DNA of 43,495 nt from Candidatus Nanopelagicales bacterium (GTDB lineage Bacteria; Actinomycetota; Actinomycetes; S36-B12): positions 1 to 43,495 of the forward strand of contig JAQTXL010000005.1 of assembly GCA_028688835.1 (NCBI GenBank), in the 5' to 3' direction. Below are positions 16,100 to 24,717 of the stretch, piece by piece. The translations under genes were made by a program, and so were the position numbers. Every line of letters begins with the position of its first letter. Within the stretch, counting starts at the first letter, position 1. The notes below the pieces were generated by a model. It was not told where the DNA came from. It did no database searches and saw only the letters and a list, made by a program, of their open reading frames with translations.

Positions 16100-17574
16100 C
16101 AGGCACCTGCCTTGATGAGCTGGGCGGCGATCGACACGGCCGCCGCATTGCTCTCGCCGATGATGACGCCGGCCTCGATCAGCGTCTGCCGCTGCGCCTC
16201 CATGCCCTGCGGATCGCGCACGGTGCCGCAGATGCTCGCCACGACAGCCAGCACCCGGCCATCGCGCGCCGCACTGGCCTTGGCCCGTGCCACCGCTGCA
16301 GCGAGCGGGGTGGCCGGATCCGGGCTCGCGCCCAGGCCCAGCACGAGATCCACGAGCAGCACCCGGACTGAGGCGTCGCCGCCGGCTGTCTCAATGCGCT
16401 CGCAACGCAGGCTCGGATCGATCATGGGATGCGGACGACCGACCGTGAACTCGTCGTCGCCCAGATCGAGCACCTGCCCTTCGACCGCGAACTCGTGCAG
16501 CAGGTGCCGGGCCTCAGCAGCGAGCGTCCCACCGGCGTACAGCCCGAGCAGCCCAGATGCCGGCGCTGCGGGCATCACCTCAGGATCATGCGGCAGCACG
16601 AGCGGCACCTCTGCCCCGACCAGCCGCGCTGCGTAGGCGGCTGCGTCAGCGAGCGTCACCGCCACCACGGCGTTCGCGGTCGTCGCCTCGAGCTCACTGC
16701 CGATCAGGCAGATCACCACGGGCTTGGCGAGCGCGGCGACATGGGAGAGCAGCTTGGCGGCCACTGCAGGTGCCGGTGGCTTGCCCACGATGACGATGCA
16801 GTCCGTGTCGTCATCCCCCGCGAGCAGGTCGAGGGCAGCGCTCGTCATGATCCCGCCGACGGCGGCGCTCAGGTCACGTCCGCCGACCCCGATGACCTGG
16901 GACACCCCCACGCCGAGCGCGTCGAGCTGGCACATGACCTCCTGGGCGCCGGTGCCGGAGGCGGACACGATGCCCACCGGGCCTGTGGCCACGGCGTTGA
17001 CGAAGCCCAGCGGCACGCCGTCGACGAGCGACGTCCCGCAGTCCGGGCCCATGAGCAGGAGGTTGCGGCTCACCGCGAGCCGCTTGAGGGCGACCTCGTC
17101 GGCGATGTCGACATTGTCGGAGAAGCAGAAGACGTGCAGGCCGGCAAGCAGGCCCTGCTTCACGAGCAGGGGTGCGTAGGCCCCCGGCGTGGACACGGAC
17201 AGCAGGCTCGCATCCGGCATCGCGGCACAGCCCTCGATCACCGTGGCGGCCGGGATCTCGTCTCGCTGCTCGCTACTCCCGGTGTCAGGCGAGGACACAT
17301 GGTCACTCGCGAAGGCAAGCGCGCTCGCAGCGGCGTCGGCATCGGTTGTGCGCACGACGATGAGCAGGTCGTCCGGCGCGGCCACGACCGCATACGGCAG
17401 CATCCCGGCCGCCGCAAGGATCTCCAGGTTCGCTGGCGTGGCCATGACGACGCCAGCCCGCTCGACACCGGGCAGCTGCTGCAGCTGCGAGGCGAGCAGC
17501 ATGAGCGAGACCGAGTCGCGGTACATGCCCGGGAGCAGCAGGCTGTCGAGCCCGACCGACGTGGCACCGCTCAT
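16099..17574 (-). CDS. fdrA: FdrA-family protein, putative carbamoyltransferase subunit
   Basis: 491-residue protein of the FdrA family, which resembles succinyl-CoA synthetase alpha subunits. Seen are the Rossmann-like segment LLLMGPDCGTSLVDGVPLG, GIVSASGTGAQEVMCQLD, VIGVGGRDLSAAVGGIMT and CIVIVGKPPAP. E. coli FdrA (AllF) is a component of oxamate carbamoyltransferase. I start at ATG 17574 (MSGATSVGLDSLLLPGMYRDS), which overlaps the upstream stop as ATGA; the frame is open further but enters the DUF2877 gene. Some 60 residues shorter than E. coli FdrA. It is flanked by DUF2877 and DUF1116 partners, matching the E. coli gene set though in a different order. Confidence 0.88.
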   Translation of the reverse strand: MSGATSVGLDSLLLPGMYRDSVSLMLLASQLQQLPGVERAGVVMATPANLEILAAAGMLPYAVVAAPDDLLIVVRTTDADAAASALAFASDHVSSPDTGSSEQRDEIPAATVIEGCAAMPDASLLSVSTPGAYAPLLVKQGLLAGLHVFCFSDNVDIADEVALKRLAVSRNLLLMGPDCGTSLVDGVPLGFVNAVATGPVGIVSASGTGAQEVMCQLDALGVGVSQVIGVGGRDLSAAVGGIMTSAALDLLAGDDDTDCIVIVGKPPAPAVAAKLLSHVAALAKPVVICLIGSELEATTANAVVAVTLADAAAYAARLVGAEVPLVLPHDPEVMPAAPASGLLGLYAGGTLAAEARHLLHEFAVEGQVLDLGDDEFTVGRPHPMIDPSLRCERIETAGGDASVRVLLVDLVLGLGASPDPATPLAAAVARAKASAARDGRVLAVVASICGTVRDPQGMEAQRQTLIEAGVIIGESNAAAVSIAAQLIKAGA

Positions 17575-18392
17575 GCGCTGCGACCTGCACGCACGGCGAG
17601 TGCATCGTGCGCGATCGCGGACAGGCCCCCGAGCATGCCGAGGGCCAGGTCCTGGCCGGACGTCGCGCCCCACGACTGCAGGACGTCCATGACCTCTGCG
17701 GTCTGGCGCACGTCAGTGAGCGCACCGGCCAGGCGATGCACGCGCTCGGAGAACCGGCCGCCCTCGGCAGCACGCAGGAACAGTCGCGATGACCGTGTGG
17801 TGCGATGTGCCAGGTCGACCGCGCAGGCGGCGACCTGCACCGATGCATCAGGCCGACCGCTCATGCGCAGGGCCGCGCATACGCCGACGAGGACGTCGTC
17901 ACCGGTCGGGGTGCTGCCAGCACCGCGGCCGACAAGGCTGCTCACCGCCGCCTCGACGCCATCACGGTCGCCGGCACAGGCATCATGCGCCAGCACTGCA
18001 GCCCTGGCCTTCCAGTCGAACTCGTGCCGCGCAGCCTCGCTGGCATCGAGGGTCGCCGCCGCGAGGCCTACAGCCGCGACATCGCAGCGCACCGCGCCGA
18101 GCTCGAGGCTCACGCGCTCGAACAACGACAGTGATCGCGCGTCAGTGGTGATGGTGAGCAGTGCACCAGCACGCTGCGAGGCCCACACCGGGTAGAGGTC
18201 CTCAGGCACGTGCAGGCCACCCGGCATGAGGCCAACTGCTCCTGTGGTGATCACGACGTCGTCCGCATGGAGCTCATAGGGACGCAGCACGACAGCGTGC
18301 TGGCCCACGTGCGCGACGATGAAGTCCGTGTCGTAGCTCGACAGCAGTGCTGACGCGGCGTCGATGCGAGGCATCACGGCAGACCCCCTCAT
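17571..18392 (-). CDS. DUF2877 (YlbF/AllH-type) protein, putative carbamoyltransferase subunit
   Basis: About 273 residues. It shares the signature G-x-G-x-x-T-P-x-x-D-D with E. coli YlbF (here GRGAGSTPTGDDVLVG) and the C-terminal ATSGQDLALGMLGG, which parallels the HTSGADTLLG of YlbF. YlbF (AllH) is the third component assigned to oxamate carbamoyltransferase. ATG 18392 overlaps the permease stop as ATGA, in line with nearly every other junction of the operon; ATG 18374 with AGGGGG nine bases upstream is an alternative that would remove six residues. The open frame continues far upstream but only as a shadow of the permease gene. Confidence 0.82.
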   Translation of the reverse strand: MRGSAVMPRIDAASALLSSYDTDFIVAHVGQHAVVLRPYELHADDVVITTGAVGLMPGGLHVPEDLYPVWASQRAGALLTITTDARSLSLFERVSLELGAVRCDVAAVGLAAATLDASEAARHEFDWKARAAVLAHDACAGDRDGVEAAVSSLVGRGAGSTPTGDDVLVGVCAALRMSGRPDASVQVAACAVDLAHRTTRSSRLFLRAAEGGRFSERVHRLAGALTDVRQTAEVMDVLQSWGATSGQDLALGMLGGLSAIAHDALAVRAGRSA

Positions 18393-19303
18393 GCTCGGGC
18401 GTTGTCGAAGACCTTGCGCAGCTCGGCCGGCGTCGAGTCCACCGCCCGGCGGCCCAGGAACACCAGCAGCACGAGCGTGAGCAGGAACGGGAGCATGTCG
18501 AGCGCGAACTGGTTGATCTCGTAGCCACGCGCCTGCAGCACTGGGCTCAGGGCAAGGGCGGAGCCGAACAGGTACGCGCCGCCGATGACCTTCAGCGGAT
18601 CCCAGGCCGCGAACACGACGAGTGCGACGGCGATGAACCCGCGACCGACGATCATGTTCTCGAACCACGACTGCGAGTACGCCACTGAGAGGTAGGCACC
18701 ACCGACGCCCGCGAAGATGCCGCCGGTCACCACGGCGATGTAGCGGACCTTGGCGATGCTGTAGCCGTTGACGGTCAGCACCTCGGCGCTCTCGCCCGCG
18801 GTGCGGAGCATCAGGCCGATCCGCGTCCTGAAGATCACGAACCACAGTGCAGGAGCGATGACGTACGAGAGGTACGTCAGGATGTTCTGGTCGAACAGGA
18901 CCGGGCCGAGGATCGGGATCGCCGAGAGCCCGGGGATCGCGATGGGATCGAAGCCGTTGATCTGCTGGCCGACGAAGCCCGAGCCGTACAGGGCGGTCAG
19001 CCCGAGGGCCAGGAACAGCAGCGACAGGCCGCTGGCGAACTGGTTCGACTTGCGGGTGACCACGAGGATCGCGTGGATGAGGGCCAGCGCGCCGCCCGCA
19101 GCGGCCGCCGCCAGGATTCCCAGCCACGGACTGCCCGTGAGCGAGGTGACCGCGAACCCGCTGAAGGCGCCCATGAGCATGCATCCCTCGGTGCCGAGGT
19201 TGATGACGCCCGAGCGCTCGCTCACCGTCTCACCGAGAGCGGCGTACATGATCGAGGTCCCGCCGCTCACTCCACCGCTGAGGATGTCGACGAAGATGTT
19301 CAT
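18389..19303 (-). CDS. ABC transporter permease, nucleoside/BMP type
   Basis: 304-residue integral membrane protein of the BPD_transp_2 (ribose/branched-chain/nucleoside) permease family, second of a permease pair. Characteristic is GVINLGTEGCMLMGAFSGF near residues 37-55, then repeated hydrophobic segments and the loop RTAGESAEVLTVNGYSIAKVR. It would form the membrane channel with the permease at 19300-20403. ATG 19303 ([11 protein letters not shown]) overlaps that gene's stop by ATGA; the longer start at 19327 is less likely. The closest known systems are guanosine/nucleoside ABC importers such as NupNOPQ, but the substrate here may differ. Confidence 0.93.
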   Translation of the reverse strand: MNIFVDILSGGVSGGTSIMYAALGETVSERSGVINLGTEGCMLMGAFSGFAVTSLTGSPWLGILAAAAAGGALALIHAILVVTRKSNQFASGLSLLFLALGLTALYGSGFVGQQINGFDPIAIPGLSAIPILGPVLFDQNILTYLSYVIAPALWFVIFRTRIGLMLRTAGESAEVLTVNGYSIAKVRYIAVVTGGIFAGVGGAYLSVAYSQSWFENMIVGRGFIAVALVVFAAWDPLKVIGGAYLFGSALALSPVLQARGYEINQFALDMLPFLLTLVLLVFLGRRAVDSTPAELRKVFDNARA

Positions 19304-20403
19304 GCGGATCCCTTCGACTTGCGCCATGGCATCTGGGTCCAGCCGAGCACGGCGATCAGCAGCAGGCCCGTGAGGATGTTGATGGTGGCCGCAGGCAGGT
19401 CGGAGTCGATCTGCAGGCTGTCACCGGACACGATGAGGATCGACAGCACGGTCGCCGACACGACCACGGCGAGCGGCCGATGACGTACCAGCCAGCTGGC
19501 CAGGAACGCGGTGTAGCCGATCGACGCCATGATCCCCGGGCGCAGCTGGAACTCGGTGCCCGCGTAGTAGAGCATCCCGCCGAGCCCGGCGAAGGCGCCG
19601 CCGAGCAGCATGGACGACATCAGCAGTGACGAGACCGGCATGCCCGCCCTTCGGGCCGCTTCGGGGTTTCCGCCGGCGACGGCGAGCTTGAAGCCCCAGC
19701 GGGTGAAGCGCAGCAGCGCCCACGTCAGGATCGCGGCGACGACGGCGATGATGATGCCGATGTTGACGGTGGAGCCCGGGAACATCGGCAGGTGCGCGTC
19801 GGCCTGCAGCGGCGGGCTCGCCGGCTGGCCGGTGCCGTTGGGGTCCTTCCACGGCTGGAAGATCAGGAACAGCAGCAGGTCCAGCGCGATGAAGTTCAGC
19901 AGGAGCGTGCCCACTGCCTCGTTCACCTGGGCCGTCACGCGCAGGAATGCGGCCAGGCCCGACCACAGCGCACCGGCGATCAGCCCGGCCAGCGCCATGA
20001 GCACGATGAGCACCGGTCCGGCCAGGCGACCATCGGAGACCTGGGCGACGCCGGCGGCAGCGACGGCGCCGATGAGCAGCTGCCCCTCGCCGCCGACATT
20101 CACGAGGCCAGCGCGGGCAGGCACGACCACTGCGAGGGCAGCCAGGATCATCGGGCCGGCCTTGACCAGCGCCTGCTGCATGGCGAACGGCGACTGGATC
20201 GTGTTCACCCATGCGTCGCTGAACACCGTGATCGGGTTCGACCCTCGCGTCATGATGAGGATGCTGAAGAACACGAGAGCAAGGGCGATGGCACCGACCC
20301 AGCGGCCGAGCACGCGCGCGAACTGCTCCATGCGCACGCTCGCCGGCGACGGACCGTCCTCGACGACGGTCACGAGCTCACCCGGCGGCGCGACGGTGCT
20401 CAC
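19300..20403 (-). CDS. ABC transporter permease, nucleoside/BMP type
   Basis: 367-residue membrane protein, first of the permease pair. A cytoplasmic N-terminus of ~35 residues is followed by a transmembrane helix ([17 protein letters not shown]) and further helices. The conserved core [21 protein letters not shown] is typical of the family, as is the loop [15 protein letters not shown]. The start is GTG 20403, overlapping the ATPase stop as GTGA. With its partner it would form the heterodimeric channel powered by the ATPase at 20400-21917. Confidence 0.93.
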   Translation of the reverse strand: MSTVAPPGELVTVVEDGPSPASVRMEQFARVLGRWVGAIALALVFFSILIMTRGSNPITVFSDAWVNTIQSPFAMQQALVKAGPMILAALAVVVPARAGLVNVGGEGQLLIGAVAAAGVAQVSDGRLAGPVLIVLMALAGLIAGALWSGLAAFLRVTAQVNEAVGTLLLNFIALDLLLFLIFQPWKDPNGTGQPASPPLQADAHLPMFPGSTVNIGIIIAVVAAILTWALLRFTRWGFKLAVAGGNPEAARRAGMPVSSLLMSSMLLGGAFAGLGGMLYYAGTEFQLRPGIMASIGYTAFLASWLVRHRPLAVVVSATVLSILIVSGDSLQIDSDLPAATINILTGLLLIAVLGWTQMPWRKSKGSA

Positions 20404-21917
20404 GCTGCACCCCCGAGCATCAGCTGGCCGATGGCGAAGCGATCAGTGTGTGCAGCATCGACGACTCCCATGATCTTCCCCTCATGCATCACGGCGATGC
20501 GGTCTGCGATCGACATGAGCTCATCGAGGTCCTCCGAGACCACGAGCACGCCCGCGCCCTCCGAAGCCCGCTCGATGAGCAGCTCCTGCGTCCGCTGGGT
20601 GTTGATGACGTCGAGCCCGCGCGACGGATACTCCGCGATGATCAGCGCCGCGTCGTCAGCGAAGACGCGCGTCAGGATCACGCGCTGGATGTTGCCGCCG
20701 GAGAGCGTCGACACCTTGCGGTCGATCGCCGCCATGCGCAGGCGCACGCGCTCGTTCGCGTCAGTCGTCCAGCGCCGGATGGCGGGCCAGTCGATGCCTG
20801 CGATGCCGCTCGGGATATCCACACCGCGCAAGGCCATGTGCTCGAGCACCGACATGTCACCCACCACGCTGTCCGCGACAGGATCCTCGGGAACGCCCAC
20901 GGCCCCTGCTGCCCGCGCCTGCGCGGGACTCGCGCCGATCTCCTTGCCTGCGATGCGCACGGTCCCGGCCGTCGCAGTCCGCAGGCCCAGGATCACCTCG
21001 CACAGCTCACGCTGGCCGCTCCCGGCGACTCCGGCGATGCCCAGCACCTCGCCTGCCCGCAGGCTCAGGCTCGCCTCGTGCACGGCCATCGCCCCGTGAT
21101 CGCCGTCAGCGCTCACGCCCGTCACCTCGAGCACGGTCGCGCCGTCCATCGCGAGGCCGGCCGATCGGCGCACTGGCGACACGTTGGAGCCGACCATGGC
21201 CACCACGAGGGCGGCGTCGTCGTACTGCCGAGGATCCTCGCCATCGAGGATCACCTTGCCGCCGCGCAGCACGGTCACGCGATCGGCGATGGCGCGGACC
21301 TCGGGGAGCTTGTGGGTCACGATGACCACGCCGTAGCCCTCGTCGCGTAGCGTGCGCAGCACCGCGAACAGGCCCTCGACCTCCTGTGGCGCGAGCACGC
21401 TCGTGGGCTCATCGAGAATGACGAGGCGGGCTCCGGTGAGCAGCACCTTGAGGATCTCCACGCGCTGCCGCTCGCCGATCGACAGGTGGCGCACGAGGGC
21501 TCCCGGGTGCACCGACAGGCCGAACTGCAGGCTCGCGGCCGAGATCTGGTCGCGCACGGCCTTCATGTTGAGGCGCTTGGTGCGCATCGCCAGCGCGATG
21601 TTCTCGGCGACGGTCAGTGCGGGCACGAGACGGAGGTCTTGGAACACCATGCCGATGCCGAGTGCGCGGGCTGTGAGCGGCGTCGCGATCACGACCTCGC
21701 GGTCCTCGAACATCATCTGGCCCTCGTCAGGGTGGTAGAGCCCGAAGATCATCTTGAGCAGCGTGGACTTGCCTGCTCCGTTCTCTCCGATCAGCGCGTG
21801 GATCTCGCCTGTCGTCACCGAGAAGTTCACCGCGTCGTTCGCGACGAGGTCACCGAATCTCTTGGTGCACCCGATCACGTCGAGGAGCGGCTGTCCGTGC
21901 ATCGCTTGTGCTGTCAC
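20400..21917 (-). CDS. ABC transporter ATP-binding protein with two nucleotide-binding domains
   Basis: 505-residue fused ATPase of the nucleoside/sugar class. Domain 1 has Walker [10 protein letters not shown] (44-52), Q-loop Gln93, signature [11 protein letters not shown] (145-155) and Walker B LVILDEP with Glu170. Domain 2 has the degenerate Walker [11 protein letters not shown] usual in this class, signature LSGGNIQRV and a Walker B-like [12 protein letters not shown]. It is the first gene of the leftward operon. The start is GTG 21917; ATG 21902 (five codons later) is an alternative, neither having a clear ribosome-binding site. It is divergent from the binding-protein gene and shares its control region. 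Confidence 0.95.
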   Translation of the reverse strand: MTAQAMHGQPLLDVIGCTKRFGDLVANDAVNFSVTTGEIHALIGENGAGKSTLLKMIFGLYHPDEGQMMFEDREVVIATPLTARALGIGMVFQDLRLVPALTVAENIALAMRTKRLNMKAVRDQISAASLQFGLSVHPGALVRHLSIGERQRVEILKVLLTGARLVILDEPTSVLAPQEVEGLFAVLRTLRDEGYGVVIVTHKLPEVRAIADRVTVLRGGKVILDGEDPRQYDDAALVVAMVGSNVSPVRRSAGLAMDGATVLEVTGVSADGDHGAMAVHEASLSLRAGEVLGIAGVAGSGQRELCEVILGLRTATAGTVRIAGKEIGASPAQARAAGAVGVPEDPVADSVVGDMSVLEHMALRGVDIPSGIAGIDWPAIRRWTTDANERVRLRMAAIDRKVSTLSGGNIQRVILTRVFADDAALIIAEYPSRGLDVINTQRTQELLIERASEGAGVLVVSEDLDELMSIADRIAVMHEGKIMGVVDAAHTDRFAIGQLMLGGAA

Positions 21918-22153
21918 GTCGGCGGACGCTAGTGACGCAAGGTTTCCTGCTCATTCCCCATCATTACCAATGCATTTCCGCATGTGCGGTGTTTCGATCG
22001 AATTGCCGGGTCGCGCACTCTGCCGGGAAATGCACACTTAACAAATCTCAGCACTGCGCGAAACACCGCGCTCCTACATTCGCCGTCGAGTGCCTCGCAC
22101 TCAGTTCATCACCAGCAGACATGCGTGGTGTCTCACCATTGGAAAGGTTCCAG
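21918..22153. promoter_or_regulatory. Divergent control region of the ureido/amide locus with interleaved inverted repeats
   Basis: 236 bases, visibly less GC-rich than the flanks, between ATPase and binding-protein genes. It contains TGCATTTCC (21970-21978) with its perfect complement GGAAATGCA (22026-22034), and GCGGTGTTTCG (21985-21995) with CGAAACACCGC (22059-22069); the pairs interleave. Two local palindromes also occur: CCGCA-TG-TGCGG (21977-21988) and GAGTGC-CTC-GCACTC (22088-22102). TACATT (22075-22080) is a possible -10 for the rightward genes, without a clear -35. No regulator gene lies in the locus, so the factor is likely encoded elsewhere. Confidence 0.6.
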
Positions 22154-23338
22154 ATGCGCAGAATCCCCATTGTCGGCGCTGCCATTGCGGCAGCACTGAT
22201 CTTCGCCGGCTGCAGCAGCACCACGGACACGACGACTGAATCGACAGCACCGACCGAGGCGGCATCCACTGCAGCAGCAGGTTCTGGACCCGGCACAGGT
22301 GGATCGGCCATCGGCTTCATCTTCGTCGGCCCCAAGACCGACTACGGCTACAACCAGGCCGCCTACGAGGGCAGCCAGGCAGTCGCAGCGGCCTTCCCGG
22401 ACATGACCGTGCTCACGCAGGAGAACGTCCCCGAGGACGACAACGCCTACCGTGTCATGGAGGGCATGATCAGCCGCGGGGCCAAGATCCTGTTCGCCAC
22501 GAGCTACGGCCACCTGCAGGCTGCACAGAAGATCGCTGCCGCTCACCCCGATGTCGCAGTCGTGCAGCAGGGCAACTACATCTCGGACCCGAAGGCCATC
22601 ACGCCCAACATCGGCACCTACTTCGGCACCGTCTACGAGCCCGTCTACCTGGCTGGCATCGCAGCCGGCAAGGCGACGAAGTCGAACAAGCTCGGCTACA
22701 TCTACGCCTTCCCGATCCCGCAGACGGTGAACAACATCAACGCCTTCGAGCTCGGCGCGCAGTCGGTGAACCCGAAGGCCACGACCTCGACCATCAGCAC
22801 GTCGAGCTGGTGCGATCCGCAGAAGCAGAAGGCTGCGGTCGACAGCCTGCTCAAGCAGGGCGTGGATGTCATCACCCAGCACCAGGACTGCACGGACACG
22901 ATCATCAAGGCCACTGAGGCCGCCGGGGCCATGACCGTCGGCTACCACGCAGATGCATCGTCCCTGGCGCCGAAGGGCTGGCTCACCGGTTCGCAGTGGA
23001 ACTGGGCACCGCTCTATGAGGACATCGTGACCACGGCGCTCGCTGGCAAGTTCACCGGCAGCGAGTACAACGCGAACTTCCGCGTCGGCCTCCAGGACGG
23101 CAGCAACCCGTTCGAGCAGTCGCCGTACGGACCCACGGTCACCGACGACACGAAGACGACGATCTCCGCGGCACTCGACAACCTGTCGAGTCCTGGCGCG
23201 TCGGTCTTCACCGGCCCGATCAAGGACCAGTCGGGCAAGATCGTCGTTCCCGCAGGCACGTCGCTGCAGTACGGCGATCCGTCGATCGAGGGCATGAACT
23301 GGTTCGTCGAGGGCGTCAAGGGGAAGCTCGCACAGTGA
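22154..23338 (+). CDS. BMP-family ABC transporter substrate-binding lipoprotein
   Basis: 394-residue membrane-anchored binding protein of the BMP (basic membrane protein, PnrA-like) family. The signal peptide MRRIPIVGAAIAAALIFAGC ends in a lipobox with Cys20, followed by a Thr/Ser/Ala-rich linker. The mature domain starts AIGFIFVGPKTDYGYNQAAYEG, and motifs such as ILFATSYGHLQAAQKIAAAHPDV (split at residues 112-134) and ITQHQDCTDT are typical. Known relatives bind nucleosides, but some members bind other small N-compounds. ATG 22154 has GGAAAGG seven bases upstream. It pairs with the divergent ATPase/permease genes, and its stop overlaps the next start as GTGA. Confidence 0.94.
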   Translation: MRRIPIVGAAIAAALIFAGCSSTTDTTTESTAPTEAASTAAAGSGPGTGGSAIGFIFVGPKTDYGYNQAAYEGSQAVAAAFPDMTVLTQENVPEDDNAYRVMEGMISRGAKILFATSYGHLQAAQKIAAAHPDVAVVQQGNYISDPKAITPNIGTYFGTVYEPVYLAGIAAGKATKSNKLGYIYAFPIPQTVNNINAFELGAQSVNPKATTSTISTSSWCDPQKQKAAVDSLLKQGVDVITQHQDCTDTIIKATEAAGAMTVGYHADASSLAPKGWLTGSQWNWAPLYEDIVTTALAGKFTGSEYNANFRVGLQDGSNPFEQSPYGPTVTDDTKTTISAALDNLSSPGASVFTGPIKDQSGKIVVPAGTSLQYGDPSIEGMNWFVEGVKGKLAQ

Positions 23339-23985
23339 CCCACGATCCCAGGCCAGCGCCCGCGACAGGGACGACTGCCGCACGACCAGTCCAGCTGGTC
23401 GACGGCACGACCCCCTATCCCTGGCCATTCGATGAGCAGCTCGACGCCGCAAGGCTCGCACTGGTCATCGTGATGCCGAGCGGGCCTGCGCCTGGGATCA
23501 CCCTCGACGACGGTGCTGCGGCACTGGCCGCCATCACTGAACTCGCGCTCGCGGTGGAGGCGTACAGCGCCCTGGTGCTGCACGTCTCCACCGCAGGACC
23601 ACTGGTGCGACGGGGGCCCGTCACAGGCACCAGCGGAACAGCTGTGGGCGGCGATTCCTGGTCGCCGCCCACAGCGCTCCCCTACTCCGCGCAGCACCTG
23701 TCGTCGGCGGGCATCGATGGCTTCTTCGGCAGCCAGCTCGACGTGACCCTGCAGCGCGCCAGGATCACCCACCTGCTGCTGGCCGGGCTCCCGGTCGAGA
23801 CCGCCGTGCACTCGACCATGCGCGATGCGAACGACCAGGGGTACGAGTGCCTGCTGGTGCGCGACGCGACCGCGGCCCTGGATTCCGCACTCCTGGACAA
23901 CACCATCTCGATGATCGAGATGTCGGGCGGGATCTTCGGCGCCGTCGGCACCCGCGCCGCCGTCATCGCCGCCCTCACCCGCTGA
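23335..23985 (+). CDS. Isochorismatase-fold protein lacking the catalytic triad (probable pseudoenzyme)
   Basis: 216 residues, a paralogue of the next gene. Shared stretches include PYPWPFDEQLDAA (compare [13 protein letters not shown]), STMRDANDQGYECLLVRD and GGIFGAVGTRAAVIAAL. The family's Asp-Lys-Cys triad is lost: by alignment to the neighbour, Asp31 becomes Met47, Lys137 becomes Ser124 and Cys170 becomes Ala157. Folding core and C-terminus are kept and the frame is intact, so this is probably a selected non-catalytic protein rather than debris. The GTG start overlaps the binding-protein stop. A role as partner or allosteric subunit of the active hydrolase is inferred. Confidence 0.85.
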   Translation: MTHDPRPAPATGTTAARPVQLVDGTTPYPWPFDEQLDAARLALVIVMPSGPAPGITLDDGAAALAAITELALAVEAYSALVLHVSTAGPLVRRGPVTGTSGTAVGGDSWSPPTALPYSAQHLSSAGIDGFFGSQLDVTLQRARITHLLLAGLPVETAVHSTMRDANDQGYECLLVRDATAALDSALLDNTISMIEMSGGIFGAVGTRAAVIAALTR

Positions 23986-24009
23986 CCACGCCACACCACT
24001 GGAGGATCC

Positions 24010-24717
24010 ATGCCCCTGTTCGCTCAGGTCGACGCAGAGCCGTACACCTGGCCCTATGACGGAGCCATCGATGCCAGCACCACGGCGCTGGTCTGCATCG
24101 ACTGGCAGGTCGACTTCTGCGGGCCCGGCGGATACGTCGACGCCATGGGCTACGACCTGAACCTCACCCGCGCCGGCCTGGAGCCGACGGCAGCAGTCCT
24201 GGCGGCAGCGAGGGCCGCAGGGCTGACCGTGGTGCACACGCGCGAGGGCCATCGTCCCGATCTCTCCGACTGCCCCCCGAACAAGCTCTGGCGCTCGGCT
24301 CGCATCGGGGCAGCGATCGGCGACACCGGCCCCTGCGGCCGCATCCTGGTCCGCGGCGAGCCCGGATGGGAGATCGTCCCTGAGGTGGCACCCATCGAGG
24401 GTGAGCTCATCATCGACAAGCCCGGCAAGGGCGCCTTCTACGCGACGGATCTCGACCTCCTGCTGCGCACCCGCGGCATCACGCACCTGATCTTCACCGG
24501 CATCACCACGGACGTGTGCGTGCACACCACGATGCGTGAGGCCAATGACCGCGGCTACGAGTGCCTCCTGCTCACCGACTGCACGGGGGCCACCGACACG
24601 GGCAACTACGCAGCAGCGCTGAAGATGGTGACGATGCAGGGCGGCGTCTTCGGCGCCATCGCTCCCTCGTCAGCGCTGCTTGCCGCCCTCAGCACGCCGG
24701 CAAGCGTCGATGCATGA
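24010..24717 (+). CDS. Cysteine hydrolase of the biuret/ureidoacrylate (isochorismatase) family
   Basis: 235-residue amidohydrolase with the complete triad Asp31 (CIDWQVDF), Lys137 ([11 protein letters not shown]) and Cys170 ([14 protein letters not shown]). The spacings (106 residues Asp-Lys, 33 Lys-Cys) fit biuret hydrolases and RutB-type ureidoacrylate hydrolases, which split amide or ureido bonds through a cysteine acyl-enzyme. GGAGGA precedes the ATG by three bases. Its stop overlaps the allophanate hydrolase start (ATGA), which favours a biuret-like substrate giving allophanate. Triuret, ureidoacrylate or N-carbamoyl compounds cannot be excluded. Confidence 0.9.
   Translation: MPLFAQVDAEPYTWPYDGAIDASTTALVCIDWQVDFCGPGGYVDAMGYDLNLTRAGLEPTAAVLAAARAAGLTVVHTREGHRPDLSDCPPNKLWRSARIGAAIGDTGPCGRILVRGEPGWEIVPEVAPIEGELIIDKPGKGAFYATDLDLLLRTRGITHLIFTGITTDVCVHTTMREANDRGYECLLLTDCTGATDTGNYAAALKMVTMQGGVFGAIAPSSALLAALSTPASVDA

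Noticed and set aside
16429-18195. 588-codon plus-strand open frame over the fdrA region
   Set aside because: Antisense to fdrA and DUF2877, which have clear family motifs; no motif is seen in the plus-strand product.
18393-19184. Upstream extension of the DUF2877 frame
   Set aside because: It lies entirely within the permease gene in another frame and has shadow-like composition; the recognisable protein begins at 18392 or 18374.
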